64,000 nucleotides of DNA from Chitinophagaceae bacterium (GCA_017307755.1 JAFKGQ010000016.1:186001-250000), one strand, 5' to 3'; shown: positions 1-9,384, counted from the stretch's first letter. Numbers and translations: made by a program. The notes: generated by a model not told the origin, from the sequence alone.

Positions 1-1364
1 TCCACACCGACGCGGGGTATAACCCTTAAGAATGCCGTGCGTCCATGGTAACGCAGTTGCATAACCGATCTATATCCTTCAGGTTTCAGATCCGTTTTTT
101 TTGCCATTTCCTCCGGCGACTGGAACAGGGCTGAATCCTGCCGTAGACCCCTGGACATTAACCCCGCGATCTGCGCCAGGTTTTTCCCGGGAAATTGTTT
201 ATATAACCCGCTGTCGCCGGTCGGTACGTTGTAGTAGTATTCGTACCGGAAGCGGATGCCCGGGTTGAAACGTACATACGGTTCCCAGGCGGCTAAAAAG
301 GCGTTGCGACCCGCCGGGAACAGTCGCAGCGGGTTTTGAGGGTCATCAAAAAGATTGACAAAGAGCGTTACTTCCAGCGAATGGTCCAGTCTGCGAAAGA
401 TACGCTGCGTTTCAGGGCGGATCGTATAACTTTTTCGGACCGTCGTATCCAGATAGGCCGTGAGGTACGGGCTATTACTGACATATCCTATAGCTACTCC
501 GGACACAATGATCCCCAAATACCGGGCGGTCTTCACATACCAGGGTTTGATTTCCCGTCCTGCCCTTAGCTTTAACAGGGTAAAGCCGACAAACATGTAG
601 ATGATGATGCCGTAGTAGACAACGTCTTTACTCCTGATGAGTCCTTTTAGCATCCATTCAGTACGATGGCTGATGGAAAGAAAATACGTGATGTCCCGTA
701 CAAAATCGTGCTGCTGCCATAGACCACCCACTGCCTTTAGTATGAACAGTGCCGTAAAACTGGCAATGGCGGCAACTACCGGGTATACCGTCAGACTGGA
801 CATAAAAAACCCGATGGCCGTGAGGGCGCACAGCAACAGATAGACACCCAATATGCCGGACAGCAATTGCCGGTACTCCAGCGCCTTGAGGTCGATGGCC
901 GCCTGGATGACAAATATCCCTATGATGACGGTAAAGAATAGATTAAAGACCATGATGGCGAGGTATTTTCCCCATACGATCTGGCGTAGCCGTATGGGTG
1001 AGGAATAAAGCAGCTTTACCGTGCCGCCGGAGAATTCCCTGTTGATAATGCTCATGGTCAACAAAGGGACATACAGATAGAGATACTGTAGTATCATGCC
1101 AAAAACCCCCGAGATATTACCGAAACCACCTAAAAACACCCTGTCGGTAAAGGTTGCCTGCCAGGGCCAGTACTTCCTAAGGGCAGCCTGGGCTGTCGGA
1201 TCGGACAGTCGTATCAGACCCATTGTTTTGACTAAGGGATATACGGAGGCCGTGTAGATATAGGCTGTCATTACCAGGAATATGATGAGGGTAAACCAGG
1301 CTACGGGGGAGTAGAACAGATTCCTCAATTCATTTTTGGCAATTTTGAATACTGGCTTCATCAT
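1..1364 (-). CDS. ABC-2 permease fused to GldG-like auxiliary domain (partial, runs off window)
   Basis: About 454 codons are visible and stay open to base 1, so the C-terminus lies outside the window. The start is the ATGATG at 1364, giving MMKPVFKIAKNELRNLFYSP. The first ~260 residues are an ABC-2/GldF-type permease: a transmembrane stretch right after the FYSPVAW motif, the PLLTMSIINREFSGGTVKLLYSSPI loop (shortened here as PLLTMS...LLYSSPI), and further hydrophobic helices. From ~270 on it continues as a GldG-like (ABC-type uncharacterised, auxiliary) soluble region after another membrane segment. It is a clear paralogue of the 764-residue protein at 31581-33875: same start (K-I-A-x-x-E-L), same SPVAW, same domain order. 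It overlaps the upstream sigma gene by 35 bp, so it is the last visible member of a SusCD operon. The ATPase partner is not visible and may lie beyond base 1. Confidence 0.85.
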   Translation of the reverse strand, partial: MMKPVFKIAKNELRNLFYSPVAWFTLIIFLVMTAYIYTASVYPLVKTMGLIRLSDPTAQAALRKYWPWQATFTDRVFLGGFGNISGVFGMILQYLYLYVPLLTMSIINREFSGGTVKLLYSSPIRLRQIVWGKYLAIMVFNLFFTVIIGIFVIQAAIDLKALEYRQLLSGILGVYLLLCALTAIGFFMSSLTVYPVVAAIASFTALFILKAVGGLWQQHDFVRDITYFLSISHRTEWMLKGLIRSKDVVYYGIIIYMFVGFTLLKLRAGREIKPWYVKTARYLGIIVSGVAIGYVSNSPYLTAYLDTTVRKSYTIRPETQRIFRRLDHSLEVTLFVNLFDDPQNPLRLFPAGRNAFLAAWEPYVRFNPGIRFRYEYYYNVPTGDSGLYKQFPGKNLAQIAGLMSRGLRQDSALFQSPEEMAKKTDLKPEGYRSVMQLRYHGRTAFLRVIPRVGV

Positions 1365-1971
1365 ACTGACTGTAATAATTTATGCTGGATGGATACCTTT
1401 CTTTTGATAAATCCTTGGGAGCAGGATTTGTATTACCGTCGGGGAAGAAAAATGTATGGATAAAAAAGAAAAAAAGGGATAGACATACATGAGCTATGTA
1501 TTCCCGGATGAATTGCACCGCCCGTTGCAGGTGTACCTTGACGGTATTGGGGGAAATGCGGAGATAGGCGGCGATTTGATACCGGTTCATGCCGTGGAGT
1601 CGATTCAACTCGTAGACCAGGCGCTGTCTTTCGGGGAGGTCGCGAAGGGCCTTGTGCAAAAGGCGTGCGTTTTCCTTGTGGGAGAGGCGATCTTCTATAT
1701 TCGTCCCGGGGGGCAGGGTGGCCTGGAAATGATGTACGACGGCGGCTCTCTTCGATTCCCTTTTGACGTGTTTGTAGGCGGCGTTGGATACTACCCGGTG
1801 GAGCCACCCCCCCAGATTGTCCGGGACGACGATATCCCTTTTTTGCCAGAGTTGCAAAAACGCTTCCTGTACGATATCCTCAGCCACGGGCTTGTCCCGG
1901 GTGATGTTAAATGCAGTGGAAAGGAGCCGGAGCGAATGGGTATGTACGATTTCACAGATCTTATCTTCCAT
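1330..1971 (-). CDS. ECF RNA polymerase sigma factor, second in the operon
   Basis: ECF sigma-70 family, about 213 residues. Sigma region 2 carries VAEDIVQEAFLQLWQKR and region 4 carries LPERQRLVYELNRLHGMNRYQ followed by the helix-turn-helix ISPNTVKVHLQRA. The ATG at 1971 (MEDKICEIV) is preferred; the longer frame would need a TTG at 1998. The gene overlaps the end of susD by 11 bp and the start of the permease gene by 35 bp, so translation is probably coupled. This position, between susD and a transporter gene, is unusual because the operon already has a sigma gene at its head (8788-9384). The C-terminus continues ~60 residues past region 4 with a strongly hydrophobic stretch (VCLSLFFFFIHTFFF) and a polar tail, which might tether it to the membrane. 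Confidence 0.88.
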   Translation of the reverse strand: MEDKICEIVHTHSLRLLSTAFNITRDKPVAEDIVQEAFLQLWQKRDIVVPDNLGGWLHRVVSNAAYKHVKRESKRAAVVHHFQATLPPGTNIEDRLSHKENARLLHKALRDLPERQRLVYELNRLHGMNRYQIAAYLRISPNTVKVHLQRAVQFIREYIAHVCLSLFFFFIHTFFFPDGNTNPAPKDLSKERYPSSINYYSQYDEASIQNCQK

Positions 1972-3325
1972 TCTGCACGATGTTTGGATTATTCGCAATG
2001 ATGAGGGGTGAGAAGGACATTACGTAACGTGGATCATTAGGTGCCAGGGTGGCCAGCACCGTACCCGTCGTAGTGGATAAGCGCTGCAAGGTTTGGCTAA
2101 ACCGGCTGTCACGGTTTAGTCTTTTCAAGTCGAAAAGACGGAGCCCTCCGTGATAAAAAAGCTCTCTCCTGCGCTCCTGCAACACCGTCATCAGGGCATT
2201 GGTCGTATCGGTTAGGGGTTGATAGTTGACCAGACGGTTCTGCCTCAGTTGGTTGACGAGGGCCATCGCTGCCGTGCCATTGCCCAGCCGGGCCAGACAC
2301 TCAGCCTTTGTCAACAGTACTTCGGGAACCCCGACACTGTAATTGAAAACCTGGGTGATGATATTAGCGCCGGCATTGTAACTGTTGCCGTTATTGAAAT
2401 TTTTCAACAGCCGCAGGTCATTGCTGTCCAACAACGCCCCCAGCCCGGGAGCCATAAAAAAAGTGCCCGAGCCGTATTTTATAGCAAACCTCATGTCGAT
2501 GGCGAGCCGGCCAAGTAACGTTTCCGGATTCTTTTGCAAATCGATCAGGCTGCCGGCCATGGTGTAGCCTGTGTTGTAGTTCACAAGGCTATTGTTGAGC
2601 GCCAGCGAGGCATTGGCGTCGTCCAGGGCCTGCGTGTAATTGCCCATATAGAGGTACGTCCTGGCCAGCAATGCGTAACCGGCCGCTTTGCCCGGATGTA
2701 CGATATTCGCCCCCATCGGCGGCAGGTTGGGGCTGGCTACCGCGTCCGTCAAATCCTGCAGAACCTGGTTGTACACCTGTTGTACGGTATTCCTGGAAGG
2801 CAGCCGGTTGGCGTCAGGCTGCAACGCCAAAGGAACTGCCAGGTCCGTGCCCGCCGTAGCCGGCGAGTAATCCTGGCCATAGAGATTGGCCAATGTAAGA
2901 TAATACCAGGCCCGGTTGATCAACGCCTGTGCCCGGACGTTGTCCTTTTGCGCGGCAGAAGCCTCAATTCCATCTATCCGGGTCAGGACGATGTTCATCT
3001 GGAGGATGCGGGTGTAGGCGGCATTGTACATAAAATCTGCGTCGCCGGGGTTCCAGATATTCGGTCCCCAACGGTAGGTATGGGCGTAGTAAGAGGCGGT
3101 GTCCGCGGCCAGCATGGCATCGGTCATACTTACATCGTCGCTGGAGAGGTCGGCGAGGATAAAGTTGCACAGGGACAAAGAGTCGTTATTAAGTATCTCC
3201 TGAAAGTCGGTGATGGTGGCAGGACTGATGTTGTTGGTGTCCGGTCGCACGTTCAGGAACTTCTTACAAGAGCTGGCGATGAGCAGCGCGAGAACACAGG
3301 ACATCCACTGACTATGACTTTTCAT
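1961..3325 (-). CDS. RagB/SusD family nutrient-uptake outer-membrane lipoprotein
   Basis: SusD-like lid of a SusC/SusD outer-membrane importer. The ATG at 3325 gives a lipoprotein signal peptide ending in LLIASSC (Cys20), the lipidation site; an alternative ATG at 3340 would overlap susC by 14 bp. Family marks are the N-terminal NVRPDTNNIS region, the TPR-like helices with ALINRAWYYLTLANLYG and AGYALLARTYLYMGNY, and the C-terminal VLQERRRELFYHGGLRLFDLKRLN segment typical of SusD. It follows susC directly. The ligand is unknown, and there is no glycosidase gene in the operon, so a glycan is not assured. Confidence 0.92.
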   Translation of the reverse strand: MKSHSQWMSCVLALLIASSCKKFLNVRPDTNNISPATITDFQEILNNDSLSLCNFILADLSSDDVSMTDAMLAADTASYYAHTYRWGPNIWNPGDADFMYNAAYTRILQMNIVLTRIDGIEASAAQKDNVRAQALINRAWYYLTLANLYGQDYSPATAGTDLAVPLALQPDANRLPSRNTVQQVYNQVLQDLTDAVASPNLPPMGANIVHPGKAAGYALLARTYLYMGNYTQALDDANASLALNNSLVNYNTGYTMAGSLIDLQKNPETLLGRLAIDMRFAIKYGSGTFFMAPGLGALLDSNDLRLLKNFNNGNSYNAGANIITQVFNYSVGVPEVLLTKAECLARLGNGTAAMALVNQLRQNRLVNYQPLTDTTNALMTVLQERRRELFYHGGLRLFDLKRLNRDSRFSQTLQRLSTTTGTVLATLAPNDPRYVMSFSPLIIANNPNIVQNGR

Positions 3326-3326
3326 G

Positions 3327-6300
3327 TTAAAAGTTTGCATTGATGGTAAACGAATACTGTCTGGGTATGGGGGAGCCGATATGGCCGTCGCTGGACACGA
3401 TACCCGGGTCCACGTGCAGCTTGTTGCGCGTCCAAACCGCCAGGTTTACTCCTTGCAGAGAGAGGGTCAGGTCCTTGATAAAGGACGATTTTGGAAACAT
3501 GTCCTGGGGGGATTTCCAGCCGATCTGTACATCCTGAAGACGAATATTGTCGGCGGGCATAATACTGTTGGTGGCATTCTGGATGATAAAAGTCCGGGTG
3601 GAGCCGCTTCCCCTCGCACTGGACATAGCGGCAATGTCGGTATGCGTCTCATCTCCGGGGCTCCGCCAGCGATAGCGGATCAACTGGCTGTTGTCCAGAG
3701 AGCCGGAGGAAGACGGAATGTATTCCCGCATCACATGACCCAGACTAAAGACGATGGTCGCGTGGGCGAAGAAATTTCCCAGGGTCCAGTCCTGTATTAA
3801 CCCTCCGGTGTAAGGCGCGCGGGTGACTCCGCTATAAACAGGGGTAGTCGCCAGGGTAAGGCTGTCGGGTCTGGCGGTTTTCTGCCCCTTGGTGTCATAG
3901 ATCTGGGGGTTACCATGCGTATCGAGTCCGGCCCAGCGATAGCTCCAGATATTCGCGGTACTGTAGCCATTCCGGAGGGCGGTCATATACGTAGAGGTTT
4001 GGGAAAAATAAGTGGTCGGTACCAGTTGGGCTATGTTTTCGTTATAAGCTCCGTTGAGGGTGACGGTATAGGAAAATTGCCTCCCCTGCACGGCTTTTAT
4101 GGTCAGAAACAGTTCGATCCCCCTGTTTATGATCGAGCTGTAGGTGACCTGCGTCCCGAGCCCCGTAGAAGGGTCGGTGGGTAAGGGAATCGAGTTGTTG
4201 AGGCCGCTGCTGACTTTCCGGTAGTAACGGACATCCACGAGATAACGATCTTTGAGGAACCCGATAACCGCGTGCGCTTCCGTATTTTTGACCCCGGGTG
4301 GCAGGAGGCCAAAATTATTGTTGACGGCCATGCTAAAACCCCCGCCTGCCAGCGGAACATTGGTCCCCGTCATTAACTCCATACCCTGAAGGGGACTGAT
4401 CTCCTGGATGGTAAAGTCTGTAGTCAGCCTGCTGATGGCGGTCGAATGGAAATACGTCTCTCTGGAGATGTCATAGATCGCCCTTATATTGGATTGTACC
4501 TGTCCGTCGAGGGATCTGCCAAAGTCGGCATTGGCTATAAAGGCGCCCTTCCGGAGCCGGAGCCGCGACCCTATCCCCACATAATGGATGGGTGCGTGGT
4601 TACCCCCGGTCTTGGTTACCGTACTGTCACTGTGCAGCGTATTATAGCTGACGCCAATAGTATAGCGATTGTCAAAAAGGCCTATCGAGAGCTTTTGATA
4701 CACATTGTAAGCCCGTTGTCCCGATTGTTGGGCAGTATTGTAGCTGTCTACCCAAACGCCATAGTTGTTCCATTCCGATTGCAACATCCGGTTGCTGGTG
4801 ATCTGTGCCGGCAGATGAGGGATGTCGATACCATCGACCCCCGCCGACGCACTGATGTCGCTGATCCAGGCAGGCACGTTCAGGAAAGCATACTTGCTCA
4901 GACGCCACAACAGGTCGGCGGAGTAACCGGACAGGGTGGTATACGGTGGCGTATATCCGAAATTGGGGCTCAGGACAGTGTTGTACCGGGCGTTGAGCAC
5001 AACCGTGTTGTCAAAGGCATATTTTATACCGCCGTTCCAGTTGAAGCCCCGCTGTATCGTGGTGTCTCCTTTTTTTGGCGCGAGCAGGGTATAGGGGTAG
5101 CTCCTTTGTGAGCGGGCGCTTCTCGAAAAAACGCTGGAAGGGAGGCTATAGTAGATGGGAATGCCGGCCGTATTGTCCGGCGAAGGGAGCCGGACAGGCT
5201 GTCCCGCCCCGGTCTGGGGGTCATATCCATAGATAGTGGCATAAGCGGACTGCCAGACAGTATTGCTGAAACCGCCCCCGCCGAGTTCGACGGATAGCGC
5301 ATGCTTTCCAAAGCTTTTTTTGTACAGGAGCGCAGAGCGAAGGTTCCATCCCGGACTCCTGTAAGGCGACACTTGCAGCGTCCCTCCCAAGGGTACGTAA
5401 AAATCAATCCCTGTCACCTTACCTGTGCCATCGAACACCGGACTGCCATAGTTGTCCATTAGTTGACGGGCCTGGCTGCTCGAGGCCCCTTGTATAGTCC
5501 TGATGTTTTTGTTCAGCTGCTGATATTGCAGGGAGCTGGTCCATTTGAGCCCGGGAAAAAGGTCCCAGTCCATGTTCAGCCTGGAATTGACGGTGAGCGA
5601 CTTGGTGACAATGCTGTTTACCCGTGCGTCCTCCAACAGGCTTACTCCATAGTTGTAATACCCATACCCTTGTATAACAGCGTTGGCGTGAGGATCAAGA
5701 TTTGGATAATCATAAATATAATTCCCCCGGGCGTCCAATAACATTTGATACGGTTGCAGGGTATAGGGGTCGAAAGTATAGCCCGTATTTCCCTGGGTGC
5801 CGGATATATTGACGTACAGGTTGGCCCTCAGCTTGTTTCTCAGGAGAAGGAAGTCGTTATTGGCGACAAGCCCTTCCGTATGGTTATAACTGCGGAGCGC
5901 CGTCGTGCGATTGGTTGTGTAGGCGCCGGAAACCAGAAACCGCCATACCTTGCTGCCGCCGGACAGGGAAAGCAGATGATTTTGATTAAAGACGTTTTGC
6001 TGCAGCAATCCTATCTGGTCTTCATTGGATAGCCGTTTTAAAGAATCCCATTGGGTGGTAAAATTATCCTTGGACAGTACGCCCGTCTTGTAGCTTTGCA
6101 ACAGACGTTCTGCAGGTGTTAAATTAAAGGGAGTTTGTATGGCGGAGTAACTCAAAAAACCCGAGTCGGTCGCGTCTGCCAGATAGGACAACACATCTGC
6201 GGAGGAGGCCAGCTGTCGTTGGTCCCGGTTGAACCGCGGCGCCCGCGAATAATAGTAACTGGCGCCATAAGTGAGCCGCAGCTTGCCCTGGGTGCCCCGT

Positions 6301-7448
6301 TTGCTGGCGATCAGGATAACCCCGCCCGCCGCACTGGGTCCCCATTTGGTCAGTTCCTCCGGGTCTTTGATGACTCTTACCGATTCGATATTGGACATGG
6401 GGTAGTCGGCCGGGAAGCCATCCTGTGGAAATCCGTCTATAACGATCAACATCGCAGAGGTATTCCCATTAAAGCCGCTGGCGCCGCGCAATTGGGGTAC
6501 CAATCCGATGTTGGTTACAACAGTATTATAGTTAGCCCGGGCGGGACCCTGACTTAGACGAAAATTCAAATAGTCATTGAACGTGGGGTACTGAGCGCGG
6601 GACTGCTGGTTGTAGTTGGCTTGTAATTGAGCGAGGGTTACCGTTGACATTCCACCTAGAAGTCCATCTCCTAAAAAGAGGGACGACAGCACCTGCTGGC
6701 TTAGAGAGGAATTCTGAAGTGTCAGACCAGGTACAGTGCCTTGCAGCAATTGTCCCAGGTTAAGGTGGCCTTTGTGCGTCATATCGATGGTGTCCGTAAA
6801 CGGGATTTTTTTCCGGGTATAATCCATGTTGCTTACTTCTACGTTGCCCATGACGACGGCCTCTTCCTCCATGGTGACACGGAGCAGGTGTTCCCCGTTG
6901 TACCGTGCTTCACACTTTTTATGTCCCACCGCGGTGCATACCAGTCTGTCCCCTTTCTGCCCCAGGATCTCGAAAGCCCCGTTGCTTTGCGACACCGCCC
7001 AAATCCTTCTGCGGGGGAGTTTGGGGGTAACGGTGATCGTGACACCTGCCAGCGGAGCCCCGTTGATGTCTTCCACCCGGCCTTGTATAAGGATATCTTC
7101 CGGTTCGGTGACCGTGATCTGGAGGGCAACCGAATGTTGGCTTTCTGTCTTTTGGGCGATGATGACCGTCGTGTTCACCATGGAAAATGTCAGGGGTTGC
7201 CCGGCCAGTATGGTTTGCAAAAAGGTTCTCAGAGACATGTCTTTTGCATCGATGGTTACGGGCGGCGTCTTTTCAATAAGGGCCTCTTCATAAAAAAAGG
7301 TGTACCCTGTTTTCTTCTTGGCCTCAGTGAATACTTTTCCAAGGGGCATGTTTTTTACAGTAATCGTTATGGTGGGGTCTTGCTGCGCATGCAGCGCTAC
7401 GCTTGCCATCAGGCAATAAACCCAAAGTAGGGGAATCAATGCTTTCAT
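3327..7448 (-). CDS. SusC/RagA family TonB-linked outer-membrane transporter with STN domain
   Basis: 1373 residues, long for the family. In order: signal peptide (~1-21, ending ALHAQQ), STN secretin/TonB N-terminal domain (~26-100), carboxypeptidase-regulatory-like domain (~120-200), plug (~215-390) and a TonB-dependent beta-barrel to the final aromatic FTINANF. The STN domain is the part that contacts FecR-type anti-sigma factors, in agreement with the sigma and FecR genes just upstream. Two oddities: the usual VVVGYGT-like linker is replaced by VSNMDYTRKK, and the plug has ~75 residues (about 241-317) between GTVPGL and VPQLRGAS where ~20-25 are usual. The later LIVIDGFPQ and AAGGVILIASKRG motifs are normal plug features. 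The cargo cannot be told from the sequence. Confidence 0.93.
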   Translation of the reverse strand: MKALIPLLWVYCLMASVALHAQQDPTITITVKNMPLGKVFTEAKKKTGYTFFYEEALIEKTPPVTIDAKDMSLRTFLQTILAGQPLTFSMVNTTVIIAQKTESQHSVALQITVTEPEDILIQGRVEDINGAPLAGVTITVTPKLPRRRIWAVSQSNGAFEILGQKGDRLVCTAVGHKKCEARYNGEHLLRVTMEEEAVVMGNVEVSNMDYTRKKIPFTDTIDMTHKGHLNLGQLLQGTVPGLTLQNSSLSQQVLSSLFLGDGLLGGMSTVTLAQLQANYNQQSRAQYPTFNDYLNFRLSQGPARANYNTVVTNIGLVPQLRGASGFNGNTSAMLIVIDGFPQDGFPADYPMSNIESVRVIKDPEELTKWGPSAAGGVILIASKRGTQGKLRLTYGASYYYSRAPRFNRDQRQLASSADVLSYLADATDSGFLSYSAIQTPFNLTPAERLLQSYKTGVLSKDNFTTQWDSLKRLSNEDQIGLLQQNVFNQNHLLSLSGGSKVWRFLVSGAYTTNRTTALRSYNHTEGLVANNDFLLLRNKLRANLYVNISGTQGNTGYTFDPYTLQPYQMLLDARGNYIYDYPNLDPHANAVIQGYGYYNYGVSLLEDARVNSIVTKSLTVNSRLNMDWDLFPGLKWTSSLQYQQLNKNIRTIQGASSSQARQLMDNYGSPVFDGTGKVTGIDFYVPLGGTLQVSPYRSPGWNLRSALLYKKSFGKHALSVELGGGGFSNTVWQSAYATIYGYDPQTGAGQPVRLPSPDNTAGIPIYYSLPSSVFSRSARSQRSYPYTLLAPKKGDTTIQRGFNWNGGIKYAFDNTVVLNARYNTVLSPNFGYTPPYTTLSGYSADLLWRLSKYAFLNVPAWISDISASAGVDGIDIPHLPAQITSNRMLQSEWNNYGVWVDSYNTAQQSGQRAYNVYQKLSIGLFDNRYTIGVSYNTLHSDSTVTKTGGNHAPIHYVGIGSRLRLRKGAFIANADFGRSLDGQVQSNIRAIYDISRETYFHSTAISRLTTDFTIQEISPLQGMELMTGTNVPLAGGGFSMAVNNNFGLLPPGVKNTEAHAVIGFLKDRYLVDVRYYRKVSSGLNNSIPLPTDPSTGLGTQVTYSSIINRGIELFLTIKAVQGRQFSYTVTLNGAYNENIAQLVPTTYFSQTSTYMTALRNGYSTANIWSYRWAGLDTHGNPQIYDTKGQKTARPDSLTLATTPVYSGVTRAPYTGGLIQDWTLGNFFAHATIVFSLGHVMREYIPSSSGSLDNSQLIRYRWRSPGDETHTDIAAMSSARGSGSTRTFIIQNATNSIMPADNIRLQDVQIGWKSPQDMFPKSSFIKDLTLSLQGVNLAVWTRNKLHVDPGIVSSDGHIGSPIPRQYSFTINANF

Positions 7449-7478
7449 AAAACTTTGTTAGTGTTGGTTGGTGTCTGG

Positions 7479-7492
7479 CGGCTTTCAAGCCG
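7479..7492. promoter_or_regulatory. 14-bp palindrome in the FecR-SusC gap
   Basis: The sequence CGGCTTTCAAGCCG is perfectly self-complementary in its two 6-base arms. It sits alone in the 53-bp gap between the anti-sigma gene and susC, about 30 bases before the susC start. As RNA it can form a 5-bp stem with a 4-base loop. It may be an operator or a processing/attenuation hairpin; the other two FecR-SusC gaps in this window also hold inverted repeats. Confidence 0.4.
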
Positions 7493-7501
7493 GGGTGTAT
7501 T

Positions 7502-8671
7502 TTAGGGCGTCACGATGATTTTGTTGCCGTCGATGGTAAAGTGGACATTTGCTTTTTCCAATATTTTCAATACCTGTGAGGCATTCAGGTTGCGGGGTAT
7601 ATCACCGGCGAATCTTATATCAGGTATGCTCCCTTTGTATTCTATCGTCACATCGTACCATCGCTGCAGTTGGTGCATAACGGTAGGGACATCCGCATGA
7701 CGGAACGAGAAGTATCCGTTCTTCCAGGCCATGACCTCCTCCATGTCAATATCGGAAACCACTGTGAGGGCGTTATTTTTATCCAGCCGGGCTTGCTGAC
7801 CCGGGTCAAGCAATTGCTGCTGCCCTCCCCTGCTGACCTTTACGCGCCCTTCCAGCAACGTCGTTTTTATAGACGGCTCGTTGCTATAGGCGTTGATATT
7901 GAAGTGCGTACCCAGTACCGCGACCTGCATGTCCCCCACGCCGACGTGGAAGGTTTGAGCGGCGTGCGGCGCTACTTCCATGTACACTTCACCCGTGATC
8001 CAGACCAGCCGGTCACCGCCTGTAAACGTCGTAGGATAAGTAATAGAAGATTCGGCATTGAGCCATACGCGGGTGCCATCCGCAAGGGTCAGCTGATACT
8101 GACCGCTGCGAGGTGTGGTAAGGGTATTATAAACGATTTTTTCATGCGCCGCACGATCGTTTTGATAGGCCAGTTTTCCATTAGTGGTTTTTACTACCCG
8201 GGTTCCTCCCTGTTGCGCCAGGGTTCCATTGGAGACGCTGTCCAGGGTGATCTGCGCGCCGTTACCCAGGGTCAGCACGGCCTTGTTGCCACCCGGTGCA
8301 ATGTCTTGCTGGACGTGCGCCTGTGCGGGTACACCCGGCTTCTCCGGACGGGTGAGCGTATAATATACCCAGGCACTCGCAAGGGCAAGCAGGAGAACAG
8401 CCGCCGCCCATCGGACACGCGGAAGGAACAGACGGCGTACCGGCGCTTCCTGTGCACGACATTTTTCGGTAATGGCCTTGAACAGCCGTTCTTTTTGTTC
8501 GGCATTTCCCAGACCGGTGAGCGCCGCATCCTGTAGCCACGCATCGATCTGGGCAGGCCAGGGGTCTTCCTTTTGACCCAACAGATCGATGAGCCTGATA
8601 ACCTCGTCCTCCGCCAGCGTTCCGTCGAGCCAGCCATCAAATAGGGATTGTACATCTTTTTCCATTGACAT
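7502..8671 (-). CDS. FecR family anti-sigma factor (DUF4974 C-terminus)
   Basis: 389 residues. A cytoplasmic N-terminal part (~1-85) binds the sigma factor, one membrane span lies near 89-110 (WAAAVLLLALASAWVYYTL), then comes the periplasmic FecR domain with PRSGQYQLTLADGTRVWLNA and TGEVYMEVA, and a C-terminal STN-like DUF4974 domain (from ~310, ending FTIDGNKIIVTP) that receives the signal from the SusC STN domain. It lies between the sigma gene (8788-9384) and susC, the standard cell-surface signalling order in Bacteroidota. ATG codons at 8671 and 8665 are both possible; the first is used. Confidence 0.93.
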   Translation of the reverse strand: MSMEKDVQSLFDGWLDGTLAEDEVIRLIDLLGQKEDPWPAQIDAWLQDAALTGLGNAEQKERLFKAITEKCRAQEAPVRRLFLPRVRWAAAVLLLALASAWVYYTLTRPEKPGVPAQAHVQQDIAPGGNKAVLTLGNGAQITLDSVSNGTLAQQGGTRVVKTTNGKLAYQNDRAAHEKIVYNTLTTPRSGQYQLTLADGTRVWLNAESSITYPTTFTGGDRLVWITGEVYMEVAPHAAQTFHVGVGDMQVAVLGTHFNINAYSNEPSIKTTLLEGRVKVSRGGQQQLLDPGQQARLDKNNALTVVSDIDMEEVMAWKNGYFSFRHADVPTVMHQLQRWYDVTIEYKGSIPDIRFAGDIPRNLNASQVLKILEKANVHFTIDGNKIIVTP

Positions 8672-8787
8672 TCAATTTATCATATATCAGTAGGAAAGGC
8701 CATCAAGCGTTGATGTATGGTAAAGACTTGTTTGCGGGACAAGGGAACTATACGTTTTGCAGTTTTTTTTTAGAAAGCGCGGAGCCG

Positions 8788-9384
8788 TTACTCCAAAGTT
8801 TTAAGCAAGGCAATGAGGAGCGCCAGAGGTGAGGCATGGTGGCTAAGGTAGTCCCGTATGATCTTAAGCGAGGCGACGATATGATTACGGACGGTGTTGG
8901 GAGAAATATGCAGTTGCTCGGCCACCTGCTCATGGGTCAGCCCCTCTTCCCGGGTCATTTTATAGATGGCCTGCTGCTGGGGGGTAAGCCGGGATATAGC
9001 CTCTGCCAGCAATTGCGTCGATTCTTTGAACAACAACTGTTGCTCCGGGGTGGCGTCGTTGCCCGAGAACCATTCCAGCAAATCTTTTCTAAACGCCTGC
9101 TCCTTCCGTTGTTTTTGCAGACAGGTATAGATATGGTTGCGGGCCACGATAAAAAAATAACTTTCCAGCTTTTCCACCGTTGCCAGTTTCTGGCGCTGCT
9201 GCCATATTTTCAGGAAGATATCCTGCACCATATCCTCCGCCATATTTGCCGATTTGGTCAATACAAACGCCACCGTGTAGATGTGATCCCAGTACATGTC
9301 AAATAATGTCTTGAACGCTTCCTGGTTTCCTTCAGCTATTTGCTGAAGCCACTGTTTGCTGGTATGGGATTGGTTGGTCGACAT
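8788..9384 (-). CDS. ECF RNA polymerase sigma factor, Bacteroidota type
   Basis: 198 residues from the ATG at 9384 (MSTNQSHTSK); the longer frame needs a TTG. Region 2 has AFKTLFDMYWDHIYTVAF and AEDMVQDIFLKIWQQR; region 4 has LTPQQQAIYKMTREEGLTHE and the helix-turn-helix ISPNTVRNHIVASLKIIRDYL. It is first in the operon that continues with FecR, SusC and SusD and presumably drives that operon when SusC is occupied. The tail ends in a short hydrophobic run (LALLIALLKTLE), a trait shared by the other three sigma factors in this window. Confidence 0.92.
   Translation of the reverse strand: MSTNQSHTSKQWLQQIAEGNQEAFKTLFDMYWDHIYTVAFVLTKSANMAEDMVQDIFLKIWQQRQKLATVEKLESYFFIVARNHIYTCLQKQRKEQAFRKDLLEWFSGNDATPEQQLLFKESTQLLAEAISRLTPQQQAIYKMTREEGLTHEQVAEQLHISPNTVRNHIVASLKIIRDYLSHHASPLALLIALLKTLE

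Noticed and set aside
1489..2001. Plus-strand open frame of 170 codons over the sigma gene
   Set aside because: It runs opposite to a clear ECF sigma gene, and its sequence shows no domain.
2534..3343. Plus-strand open frame of 269 codons over susD
   Set aside because: It is the mirror of the susD gene, has no family features and an odd residue make-up rich in Arg, Gly and Val.
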